64,000 nt of DNA. Source: Pseudopyrenochaeta lycopersici. Taxonomy: Eukaryota > Ascomycota > Dothideomycetes > Pleosporales > Pseudopyrenochaetaceae. Within the stretch, counting starts at the first letter, position 1. Each line of letters starts with the position of its first letter. The position numbers and the translations under genes are program-made. Shown here in pieces: positions 21,214 through 31,427 of the stretch. The DNA is taken from assembly GCA_003313425.1 (NCBI GenBank), contig NHZP01000051.1:62001-126000 (forward strand), written 5' to 3'. The notes under the pieces are model-generated. The model had not been told where the DNA came from. It saw nothing but the letters and a program-made list of their open reading frames with translations, and did not search any database.

Positions 21214-22931
21214 ATGCGTCTTCTAAAGTACAAAGAAGATGGAGAGCTTATTATCATTAGCTTCGACGATAACGCGATACCTCCATATGCCATACTTTCA
21301 CACACTTGGGGAGCTGATGACGAAGAGGTGACTTTTGCAGACTTTGTAAAAGGCGACGGCAAGGCTAAGCCTGGCTACGAGAAGATTCGCTTCTGCGGAG
21401 AACATGCACGGCATGATGGTCTGCAGTACTTCTGGATTGACACATGCTGCATCGATACATCAGACAAGGCTGAGCATTCGTGGGCTATCAGGTCCATGTT
21501 TCGTTGGTACCGAAACGCGACGAAATGCTATGTATACCTATCAGACGTATCAACAAGGAAGCGGAAAGCCAGCAGTATGCTTAGCGAATTCACTTGGGAG
21601 ACTGCTTTCAGGTCAAGTCGCTGGTTCACACGCGGTTGGACGCTTCAAGAGCTTCTTGCCCCTCGTACAGTCGAGTTCTTTTCTAAAGAACGAGAGAAGC
21701 TTGGTGACAAGGTGACGCTAAAGCCATTAATCTACAAAATCACCAGTATACCGCACGAAGTGCTCGACGGAGCTCCTCTCTCCTGCTTTAGCGTCGACGA
21801 GCGGCTGCGGTGGAAAGGCGACAGGGAGACCAAACGTGACGAAGATGCGTGGTATTCATTATCAGGCATCTTTAGTGTTGAGATAGCGCCGGCTTACAGC
21901 GAAGGGGCGGCAAGCGCGTTCAGACGTCTGATGGACGAGATCCATAAGGGGGAAAGATGCATTCAAGACATACGGCATACGGATCCGTGTGACGACAAGA
22001 AGCGTATTGAAGATACAAAGGGTGGGCTGCTAGCAGACTCCTACCGATGGGTTCTCGACAACTATACCTTCCAGCAATGGCAACAGGACCCGCACAGCCG
22101 ACTATTATGGGTAAAAGGTGATCCTGGTAAAGGCAAGACGATGCTGCTCTGCGGCATCATCGACGAGCTGCACAGCTTGATGCCTCGATCTACCCTTCTG
22201 TCATACTTTTTCTGCCAAGCGACCGATTCGCGCATTAACAGCGCCACTGCTGTGTTACGCGGATTGCTGTACATGCTCGTAAACCAGCAACCGTCACTTG
22301 TATCGCACATCCGCAAGAAGTACGATCACGCGGGCAAAACCTTGTTCGAGGATGCGAATGCATGGGTAGCTCTGACAGAGATCTTCGTGGACGTGCTTCG
22401 AGACCCAAGCCTGAGCACGACGTACCTAATCGTCGACGCACTAGATGAATGCATCACTGATCTGCCTAAACTGCTTAAATTTATAGCAGAGCATTCATCT
22501 ACGTCTCACCGCGCCAAGTGGATTGTCTCTAGCCGTAATTGGCCAGATATCGAAGCACAATTAGAGCGGGCCGGGCAAAAAGTGAGACTAAGCCTTGAGC
22601 TAAACGCAGAGTCGGTCGCTGCGGCGGTCAACATCTTCATCCAGCAAAAGGTGGCCCAGCTGGCGCAGGAAAAGCAATACAAAGTAGAGATTCGATCTGC
22701 TGTGCTCCAACATTTAACGTTAAATGCTAATGGTACCTTTCTCTGGGTAGCGTTAGTATGCCAAGACCTGAAAGCGACACCAAAATGGAACGTGCTAAAG
22801 AAGATAGCGCTATTCCCGCCTGGGCTAGACGCTTTGTACGAGCGGATGATGAACCAAATTAACGAGTCAGATAGTGCTGAGATCTGTCAGCAGGTGCTCG
22901 CGTCTACTGTGCTCTTCTATCGACCAGTTAC

Positions 22932-25385
22932 TTCATCAATCGAGCCTTACAGGCAGGATCGAAACTACTTACATCCCACCTGACGACCATCTTCAACCGC
23001 AGCCTACGTCTGGGTTACTGCCCATCACATTTCCGCGGATCGACTACGGTCGTTCTGCGAAAGCCCGGCAAAGACAACTACACCGTGCCAAAAGCATACC
23101 GACCAATCGCGCTACTCAACACAGTTGGCAAAACGATGGATGCAGTGATCGCCCGGCGGCTCAGTCATCTAGTGGAAACACATTGTGTGCTCCCAGCGAC
23201 ACACATAGGCGGCAGGAAGATGCGCTCCACTGAGCACGCGCTCCATGCCGTCACGAGCAAGATATACAGTGCATGGAACAGAGGAGCTGGTCAAGTGGCC
23301 AGTCTCCTGCTGCTTGACGTCTCTGGAGCCTTCGACAACGTCTCACACACGCGGCTGCTGCACAACCTGCGGAAGCGAAGAGTAGACGAGAAGACGGCCA
23401 GGTGGATTGCAAGCTTTCTCAGTAACAGACATACCCGTATAGCTATCGATGGCTTCAAGTCACAAGAGTATAGCATAAATACAGGCATACCACAGGGCTC
23501 GCCGCTATCGCCTATCCTTTACCTCTTCTACAATGCTGACCTGATAGAGGAGTGCAACCAAGAGACGAACGCGATGTCGACAGGATACATAGACGACGTG
23601 GGCATCCTCGCATGGGGCAACACAACAGAAGAGACATGTAACACATTGAACCGCATTCTTAATAAAGCACAGCGTTGGGCTAGCACCCACGCTTCCATCT
23701 TCGCCCCAGACAAGTTCCAGCTGACTCACTTTACGAGATCGCGCACGCGCATCGATACAGGCAGACTAATCCAAACCGACTGGGGTGAAGTGAAACCCAA
23801 GACAACGTGCAAATACCTGGGACTGACCATGGACACGAAGCTGCAGTGGAAAGAACACCTAGAAGAGGTCAGACGGAAGGCGACAAAGACTGTTAGTGCA
23901 CTCAGCTGCCTCGGAGGTTCGACCTGGGGCATAACCTTTGCAGACATGCGGAAACTGTACGAAGCTACTGCACTTCCCCAGATGATGTACGCGTGCTCAA
24001 TCTGGTCCAATGCTAGCATCAAGGGCAAGACATACACAAAGAAGACACTTAACGTCTTGCAAAGCATACAGGCAAGAGCGGCAAGGGCTATCTGTGGGGC
24101 GTTCAAGGCTACCTCCAGAGTGGCACTCGATGTCGAAGCATACCTTTTACCTATTGAACAACAGATCTGGAAACACAACACGGACGTCATCACCCGACTT
24201 CTCTCGTGCAAGGGTATTGCAGATACAGCCGGCCTTCAGACAAGCAGCATGCAATCTACCACCGCAATAAGAAACCGCATCAGACACATCAACTCTTGGC
24301 AGAAGATCTACGACGACATGAAGAGCCAACACAGCCAGGGCTTCGACACGCAGGAGCCAATCCCACCCTTCATAACCCCGACATGGCAAACTGGCCCCAT
24401 GACATACATAGACAAGAACGCCGACAAGGCACGGAGCCGGCACGACAGAGCGAATGAGACAGGTCAGAGCCTCAGCATCTACACAGACGGCAGCGGCATA
24501 GACGGTGAGATAGGCGCAGCAGCGGTATGCCCGCTCACCCAGCAGACTCGCACCGTACATATGGGATCAGACACAATCTCGACAGTATATGCCGCTGAGC
24601 TACAAGGCATAAGCCTAGCACTGCAGATAGCACGAACGTACGCAGAGCAAAGGGGCGAACGACGAAACGTCGCCATCTACACCGACAACCAGGCGGCCAT
24701 CTGGTCTATAGCCAAAGCCGAGGGACGATCAGGAGCCTACATCCTCGAGGAGATCGCACGACAAGTCCAGGAGCTCCAGGATATGGGACGACCAGTAATA
24801 GTAAGATGGATCCCCGCCCACGTAGGAATCCCAGGAAACGAAGCTGCAGACAGAGCCGCCAAGGAGGCGACCGGATGGAGAGAAGACGGCCGCAGACGTC
24901 CGCCGGTAGGTGCGCCGCCTAGACTCCACCGGCTCAGAACAGCCGTCAAGCGATGGTGCAAGACCCAGACAGAACGAGCGTGGAGAGCCAAGTGGCGAGC
25001 AGAGACAAAAGGTCGCGCGACATATCGACACACACCACTGTCTACCAAGAAGGTGCTCCAGCTCCACGAGGGACTCAGCAAACGACAGAGCGCGATGCTG
25101 GTGCAGCTGCGCACCGAGAAAATCGGCCTCAACGACTTTCTTTTTAGTCGAAGAGTACCAGGCGTCGCCAGCTCCCGCTGCCCATGCGGCGAGAGGCGGC
25201 AGACCGTCGCTCACATCCTCCTCCGCTGCAGGACATACAAGGACCTCCGGAACCAGGTATTCGGCAACCTCTCTGGACGATATAACCACAGGGCCATCCT
25301 GAGCAAGCCACAGCTAGCCACCAAAGCCATCCAGTTTGTAGAGCAGACGCAGATCCTTGGGCAAGGTGGGATCACAGACGCGTAG
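22932..25385 (+). CDS. LINE ORF2 fragment: reverse transcriptase, RNase H, C-terminal zinc motif
   Basis: The frame is open from the insertion junction and is continuous with the ATG at 23085. Residues after the junction give Y-R-P-I-A-L-L-N, L-L-L-D-V-S-G-A-F-D (RT motif A), G-I-P-Q-G-S-P-L-S-P (motif B) and T-G-Y-I-D-D-V (the Y-x-D-D box, here Y-I-D-D). After the thumb comes an RNase H domain (I-Y-T-D-G-S-G, A-E-L-Q-G, Y-T-D-N-Q-A-A, H-V-G-I-P-G-N-E-A-A-D). The C-terminus has C-P-C-G-E-R-R...H-I-L-L-R-C. The endonuclease and ORF1 are missing through 5' truncation. RNase H after RT fits Tad1/I-type fungal LINEs. It is incapable of autonomous movement. Confidence 0.92.
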   Translation, partial: FINRALQAGSKLLTSHLTTIFNRSLRLGYCPSHFRGSTTVVLRKPGKDNYTVPKAYRPIALLNTVGKTMDAVIARRLSHLVETHCVLPATHIGGRKMRSTEHALHAVTSKIYSAWNRGAGQVASLLLLDVSGAFDNVSHTRLLHNLRKRRVDEKTARWIASFLSNRHTRIAIDGFKSQEYSINTGIPQGSPLSPILYLFYNADLIEECNQETNAMSTGYIDDVGILAWGNTTEETCNTLNRILNKAQRWASTHASIFAPDKFQLTHFTRSRTRIDTGRLIQTDWGEVKPKTTCKYLGLTMDTKLQWKEHLEEVRRKATKTVSALSCLGGSTWGITFADMRKLYEATALPQMMYACSIWSNASIKGKTYTKKTLNVLQSIQARAARAICGAFKATSRVALDVEAYLLPIEQQIWKHNTDVITRLLSCKGIADTAGLQTSSMQSTTAIRNRIRHINSWQKIYDDMKSQHSQGFDTQEPIPPFITPTWQTGPMTYIDKNADKARSRHDRANETGQSLSIYTDGSGIDGEIGAAAVCPLTQQTRTVHMGSDTISTVYAAELQGISLALQIARTYAEQRGERRNVAIYTDNQAAIWSIAKAEGRSGAYILEEIARQVQELQDMGRPVIVRWIPAHVGIPGNEAADRAAKEATGWREDGRRRPPVGAPPRLHRLRTAVKRWCKTQTERAWRAKWRAETKGRATYRHTPLSTKKVLQLHEGLSKRQSAMLVQLRTEKIGLNDFLFSRRVPGVASSRCPCGERRQTVAHILLRCRTYKDLRNQVFGNLSGRYNHRAILSKPQLATKAIQFVEQTQILGQGGITDA

Positions 25386-25700
25386 ACGACAGCCAAGCGC
25401 TGGGGGGAGACTGTAGGTATTGCAGCCGCAAAACACGAGGCAGCGTGCCTCTACGAGCCTAGAAGCACAGCATACTGTTAGTAGAACCATTATCTAGATG
25501 AGCGGACCAGGCAAATGTAGATAGCGGTTGAGGGGAAACGGCAGGCCTCTGGGAACAGCTGGCTCCTGTTTAGGGAGTGACGTGGGGCGGCGCGGATTAA
25601 CGTCTGTGCCGCGTCGGCTGTTAGCTAAGCCAGCCAACCGGGCATAGCTGCGGAGAAAACGCGGCTGAAACCGAGTAGGACAAAATCAATCAATCAATCA
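22932..25700 (+). mobile_element. 5'-truncated non-LTR retrotransposon (LINE) with 14-bp TSD
   Basis: It is flanked by TATCGACCAGTTAC at 22918-22931 and 25701-25714. The 5' end starts inside the reverse transcriptase coding frame, typical of truncated LINE insertion. The 3' end is an (ATCA)n tail, AAAATCAATCAATCAATCA. A shorter copy of the same 3' end is at 44609-45305. Confidence 0.95.
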
Positions 25701-26525
25701 TATCGACCAGTTACGATCCCCGAATTAATTACGCTCGTGCAGCTACTCGATGACTTTGTTGATGATATAGAGTCAGTGCGAGAGATTATTAGCCTTTGTG
25801 GATCATTCCTTACTCTTCGAGAAGACACGATCTATTTTGTGCACCAATCCGCAAAGGACTTCCTACACACAAAGGCATTTAAAAAGGTTTTTCCAGATGG
25901 CACTGCAACCGTCCATCAGGTAATCTATTCGAGATCGCTAGCAATCCTATCTAGGACATTGCAAAGGGACATATACGGACTTGAAGCATTAGGATATCCT
26001 GTCAAAAACGTCAAGCCGCCTAATCCAGACCCATTAGCAGGGTTACGCTATCCCTGTATTTACTGGATCGATCATCTCTACAGCTCAAAACATGAGTCTT
26101 GTGCGCGTAGTGTTAGCGATGTACAAGTTACGGCTGTTCTCGATCAGTTTCTACGGAAGAAGTATCTCTACTGGCTAGAAGGACTTAGTCTATGCCATAG
26201 TATAGAAAGGGGTGTAGTATCAATATCTAAACTATGGTCACTTTTACAGGTACAGCATCCAGAAATTATACGTCTAGATAAATGTAATACTTCTAGGAGC
26301 TAACTTCACTAGGAGATGCAGGTCCAAAATAAACTTACTCAGCTTGTCCAAGACGCACGACGATTCCTCATGTACCACAAAGGGGCGATTGAAGGTTACC
26401 CCCTCCAAACATATGCCTCTGCGCTGTTGTTCAGTCCGACGGGTAGTTTGATTAGACAGCTGTTTCAGCACGAAGCGCCCGGAGGAATGGCTATTAAGCC
26501 AGCTATGAGTGACGGCTGGAGTGCG

Positions 26526-27155
26526 TGCCTGCAGACCTTCGAGGGCCATAGCCGCTCTGTCAACTCAGTAGCCTTCTCGCACGACTCGGCCCAGCTGGCG
26601 TCGGCGTCGTGGGACCACACCGTCAAGATCTGGGATGCGAGCAGCGGCGCGTGCCTGCAGACCCTCGAGGGCCATAGCAGCTATGTCAGCTCAGTAGCCT
26701 TCTCGCACGACTCGGCCCAGCTGGCGTCGGCGTCGTGGGACAACACCGTCAAGATCTGGGATGCGAGCAGCGGCGCGTGCCTGCAGACCCTCGAGGGCCA
26801 TAGCGATTCTGTCAGCTCAGTAGCCTTCTCGCACGACTCGGCCCAGCTGGCGTCGGCGTCGGACGACAACACCGTCAAGATCTGGGATGCGAGCAGCGGC
26901 GCGTGCCTGCAGACCCTCGAGGGCCATAGCAGCTATGTCTACTCAGTAGCCTTCTCGCACAACTCGGCCCAGCTGGCGTCGGCGTCGTACGACAGGACCG
27001 TCAAGATCTGGGATGCGAGCAGCGGCGCGTGCCTGCAGACCCTCGAGGGCCATAGCGATTATGTCTACTCAGTAGCCTTCTCGCACGACTCGGCCCAGCT
27101 GGTGTCGGCGTCGTACGACAGGACCGTCAAGATCTGGGATGCGAGCAGCGGCGTA
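26526..27155 (+). repeat. Five in-frame 126-bp WD40 units
   Basis: Each unit encodes 42 residues with a near-constant frame (GHS..V.SVAFSHDSAQL) and differences confined to the residues after GHS and before VKIWD (for example W-D-H, W-D-N, D-D-N, Y-D-R). Confidence 0.95.
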
Positions 27156-27711
27156 TGTCTGCAAACATATAATATTGGCAAGGCTCTTTACAACTTATCC
27201 TTTGACTCTACTGGCTCCTGTCTTTATACTGAAATAGGTCCTATCAATCTTCAGAGCCTAGAAGTTCCTAGCATGAGAGATATCGCGGAACCTAAAAGCC
27301 ACCTGCGCGTAGACACTAATCTTAGCTCAGACGGCATATGGATCAAGCATGCCGGCAACAACGTTCTATGGATACCATCTGAGTACCGGCCATCATGCTC
27401 GTCTGTGTCCGGGAATATGGTTGCAATAGGTGTTGGCTCTGGAAGAGTATGGACTCTCTCTTTCTCGTCTTTTTTTATTTCTTAACTTTATTTTATAGGG
27501 GGACGGGGAAATACACAAATATATAAGCCATGTGTCGCTATATGGAAGCTTCGAGAACAAGAGGGCAGCTGTCGTCATGTAACGCTGCTCGATTGATTCT
27601 AAAAATCAGATTCTTACGGCGCGTAGGTACGAAGCGGGCAGGTAGAGCAGGTGGTCGTAGACGCTTCTAGAAAGCTCTTGGCATGCGCCACAGCTGCTTC
27701 CTGTTGTAGGT

Positions 27712-28180
27712 TTAGCGTTGAATTTGTTACAATAGCATACAGTGATATCTGGGCACGCTACTGCTAGCTGGCTGCACGCTAAGACACATCAGGGTGTCCC
27801 GACGCGATGGGTCACTTTTCAAGACCTTCAGTTCCACCTGGCGGAACTCCTGGATTCTATCTCTACTAGCTTAACGCCGGTATTGAAGCTGATTGCGATG
27901 ATCTTCCTTAATTCAACTTTGCATCAGACCCTCCGATTTACTAACATACTCTTTAACTCGCGGATAGACAGGGGGGTATCGACGAAAGGTTGTTTGACGA
28001 CGGTAACGAAATAATTCACAGCACGACTAACATCACAGTAAGGCTCGTCGGAGACTAGTACATTGAAAGAGCATTGATTTTAGAACATTATTCCGCTGAC
28101 TGCATATCTATAGACCTAGGAATGAAAGGTTGCGAGGCTCCGAGGTGCGAATGTGTCCCGTTACACCGTGCGTCCCGGCA
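27712..28180 (-). repeat. TIR copy R1
   Basis: Inverted copy of L1, nearly identical over the outer ~330 bp. It lacks the final ~17 bp (the CTTGGAC...GACGTTA end) where it meets L2 head to head. Confidence 0.85.
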
Positions 28181-28643
28181 CGCACGGTGTAACGGGACAC
28201 ATTCGCACTTCGGAGCCTCGCAACCTTTTATTCCTTAGTCTATGAATATGTAGTCAGCGGGATAATGTTCTAAAATCAATGCTCTTCTAGCCTATCAGTC
28301 TCCGACGAGCCCTACCGTGATGTTGGTCGTGCTGCGGATTGTTCCGTTACTGTCGTTAAACGACCATTCGTCGATACCCCCCTGTCTATCCGCGAGTTAA
28401 AGAGTATGTTAGTAAATCGGAGGGTCTGATGCAAAGCTGAATCGAGGAAGATCATCTTAGTAAGCTTTAATGCTAGCGTTAAGCTAGTAGAGAGAGAATC
28501 CGGGAGTTTCGCCGGGTAGGATTGAAGATCTTGAAAAGTGACCTATTGCGTCGGGACACCCCAATGTGTCTTAGCGTGTAGCTAGCTTGCAGTAGCGTGC
28601 TCAGTTATCGCTGTATGCTTGTGTAACAAATTCGACGCTAAAC
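28181..28643 (+). repeat. TIR copy L2
   Basis: Same orientation as L1, but with many transition differences from it and without the terminal ~24 bp. With R1 it forms a ~930-bp palindrome with an ~8-bp centre (TCCCGGCA). Confidence 0.85.
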
Positions 28644-28709
28644 CTACAACAGATCGTTGGCTTACAACAGCGGCAAATGACCGCCTTACCACTGCTTGGC
28701 GTAATAATT

Positions 28710-31427
28710 ACGAGTTATATGGGGGTCGATTTGTTCCCGAGATCACGCGCGTTATTAAGCGAGAACCCCCAACCTCTGGGATAACCTCTGGTATACCAAA
28801 AGTCTTGGCACGCCCGGAGGGCCCCCTTTTTTAACTTTTGCACCATGTTGTGCTTGAAATAGGGGCAAAAATATAGGCGATATAGGAGCGCATGGCTTAT
28901 AGCATTCACTACGAAGCGCACTTTTTCTGCTTGTTAAGTAGCTGGTACAGCTGATAGAGCGACAATTGACCCCGTTGCCGAACCAGCTCTACTTCCTCCA
29001 CTGCGGCGCCTATACTCATACCCTGTGCCTGCCGTCTCCGAACTTCATCAATAATAACCTTCCGCCGCCCATAGAACACCTGCTCACTGTGCTTCTAACG
29101 CCAGCGAGAACCGTACAGATCCTCTAATCCTTGCACAGACGGGCCACCTGTAAGACCTACCGTCCACTCCCTCCACAGTTAGGGGACAGTTGTCACCGCG
29201 CGCGAGAGAACGTACGACGGTGGCGGCGCCGGCTGCAGCCGCAGCCGCAGCCGCTCCTGTTCCTGTTCTTACTCCAGCTCTGGCTCCGGCTCCGGCTGTA
29301 GCTGCTCCTAAGAGAAGAGCGCGGCGGCAGCAGCAGGCCTTACCGTCATTACTGCTAAAGCAGGCGTGGCAGAGCCAGAAGAAGCCGTTATCGTCGTATA
29401 ACGCGTAGTAGGATGTAGCGTTAGGGAGATACGGCCCTCAAGCAAGTCCCCCAGCCGTATCTCGATTCTGTTAAGCCGCTCTCTCGTTTCCGCACCCCAG
29501 TCGTTGACCTCTCGCGTAAGGCCCTACTATAGGATGCTCAGACGCTCAGCAATAGCAGGAAGCATCTTCCGAATCTGTACTTCTTCAGGCTCCTCTACGT
29601 CTAGTAGCAAAAGCTCTACTTCCTTTGCAAACGCTAGGTAATCAGCTCAGGCGAAGATAGGGTCAGCCCAGATTAGGTGCGCAGGAAACTCTTGCCTTAT
29701 AACTACCAAGTCTTAGAGGAGGATGATGCGGAGCTGCTGCAGTAAACAGAGAAAGCCCTAAGCCGCGAGGTCGGTGCGGTCGTCGTCGTCGGCGGCGGCG
29801 GCATAGCTACTCTTCTCCTCCTCCCTACCATCCGCGTACGAGTCGAACCACGCCAGCCATTTGTCTACAAAAGGCCACACAGCCTGCTCAAGTGATCGCG
29901 GAGGTAGTACCTTCGCTCGTGGCAGGTAGAAGCTGCCCTGCGCAGACAGGCTAAAGCCAGCCATGCTCCGTATAAACTTGCGCGGAAGTTAGGTAAGATA
30001 GCAGTTCGTTAATAAGTCACTATTCCACCGCCCCGCGCGGCGGATCTGGCCCTCGCTGACGCCCTTAAGCTCAGCATGCCTCGCCCCTTGTGATCAGCCC
30101 GCGTGCGTTTTCTTCAGCGACATAACGTTCGCTCCAGCAAACATCTTGTTAATCCAACCTAGCTGCGTATCGTACGTCATCATCTTTGCTGTATGCTCCC
30201 CCTTAATTAGGTGCAGGCTGTACTATAGCTCGCGCCGACGGAAGCTAGGAGGCGGCTCGCCTGCAACGTTCCAGCAGTAGAAGAAGTAAAAGGCTGTATG
30301 TGCCATAGTGCAGAGCAGCGGATTCCGGTGCCTCATGACGGCCCCGTACTCCAGTCGCCCTATTAGGTTCGTCTTGCTATTATCCATAATCATAATTATT
30401 AGGTAGCAAGGTGTCGGGCCTTCATCCCGTAGCAAGACTGTGAAGAAATTAGGGAGTTTGGCTTGCAGGCGGGCCTCGCTCCGCAGCAGCATGTTGTGGG
30501 CGAGCAGAAAATCGACGGCAGTGCGCAGGTACGGCTCTGTCGACTGCTTCGACTGCTGCTTCCTCTAGCGGTAGCCCTCCCAACAGAACCGTATAGCATC
30601 AATCATCTTCGCCTCTGTATAGCCGTCCTGCAGCGTCCCCGCAGCCCTGTCAGTAAATTCGAGCCAGCGCCGTTTATGCTCGGCGCGCTGGCGAGCCCTT
30701 AGCAGGCCGTTCAGGCCCTCCCCGCGCGGAGTCGGGTGCGTGTTTATGCCTTTACTCTTCTGGAAGGACCACAGGTCGACGATGGCAGCTACGTACGACT
30801 TGATAGCGCTGGGCCCCAGTGTCTGCCGGACCAGCTCGCCGTCCGTAGTCGTACAGTTCACCTTCTTCGTGTATCGCGAGGTCCAAAGCTCTCGGTCCAG
30901 GACGCGCTCGTTCAGGAACCAGATCAACTTGTTTTCGCACACAAGCTCACCGTCTTCGAATCCTTTCTCCGCGCAGAATTGCTGCCACTCCTTCTGCTTC
31001 GGATCGTACGTCTTGTTTGTATTCCTAGGCCGAGTCTCACGCGCCTGCGCGAGCGCGCGCGCGCCCTGCGCAAAGAGCTCGACATCAAGGGCCGCGCGAT
31101 GCTCTACAGCACTAGCAGGGGCAGCAGGGACAGGAAGGAAGGTCGTCACGGCCGTCGCGGCCGCCGTCAGGGCCACTTCCGAAGCTAAAACTTCCGTTAT
31201 GGGAGGGGGAAAGCAGAAGGGAGTCGAAGGCATGCTGACGCGGTGGCACGTGATCGCGCGTTCCAAAGCCAAAGTCAAGGGGGTCCGTGGATAACTGGGT
31301 AATAATCGCGACCGGGGGGGCCTTCAAATAACTATGGGTTCTTGGGGGGGTACTCGGGCCGTAGAACCAGGGTTCTTGGTGAGGGGTTGCGAGAGCCAAG
31401 CCTCTCGCGAGCTCTCGCGCATCGTTT
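28710..31427 (-). mobile_element. Crypton-type element inserted in the left TIR of the MULE
   Basis: The uninterrupted right TIR of the MULE shows what the left one should be. Extra DNA starts after ...GTAATAATT (28709) and ends before the resumed ATAATTCCCC (31428). ATAATT is present on both sides, a 6-bp direct repeat at the junctions. The 2.7-kb insert holds one decayed tyrosine recombinase gene and has no TIRs, as expected for a Crypton. Confidence 0.8.
28909..31278 (-). pseudogene. Crypton tyrosine recombinase (Ndc10-like and GCR1_C domains), RIP-damaged
   Basis: From the ATG at 31278, a basic N-terminal linker leads to N-K-T-Y-D-P-K-Q-K-E-W-Q-Q-F-C, the core DNA-binding part of fungal Crypton recombinases. 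N-M-L-L-R-S-E-A-R-L (catalytic Arg) and R-L-E-Y-G-A-V-M-R-H-R-N-P follow. Further on are K-T-H-A-G...G-A-R (His), Q-I-R-R-A-G-R-W-N (second Arg) and N-C-Y-L-T (candidate Tyr). The C-terminus (about 29180-28950) is a GCR1_C-like DNA-binding domain with F-Y-G-R-R-K-V-I-I-D-E. At least six in-frame stops are seen (after G-Y-R, after R-R-E-L, at H-A-G-stop, after C-Y-L-T, and two in the tail), mostly TAG or TGA in place of Trp or Arg. It is inactive. Confidence 0.8.

Larger units (their letters stand above)
21214..27485 (+). pseudogene. HET-NACHT-WD40 (HNWD-type) NLR gene, broken by a LINE and a +1 shift
   Basis: The start at 21214 (M-R-L-L-K-Y-K-E-D) matches the second copy. The order is a HET domain (Y-A-I-L-S-H-T-W-G, W-I-D-T-C-C-I-D), then NACHT with Walker A G-D-P-G-K-G-K-T-M and Walker B L-I-V-D-A-L-D-E-C, a helical region, and five 42-aa WD40 repeats (26526-27155). 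A LINE sits at 22932-25700 between two copies of TATCGACCAGTTAC. Removing it, and comparing with the intact copy, the exon before the 26284-26321 intron carries one extra base (GATAAAT against GATAAT), so the WD40 exon is out of frame. In Podospora, HET-NACHT-WD40 proteins (HET-E, HET-D, HET-R) trigger vegetative incompatibility and cell death. It probably cannot make the full protein. Confidence 0.85.

Noticed and set aside
24147..25289. Several minus-strand frames of 130-186 codons
   Set aside because: Antisense of the LINE RT/RNase H frame; no motifs.
30736..31294. Plus-strand frames of 150-184 codons
   Set aside because: Antisense to the Crypton recombinase N-terminus, whose conserved motifs are on the minus strand.
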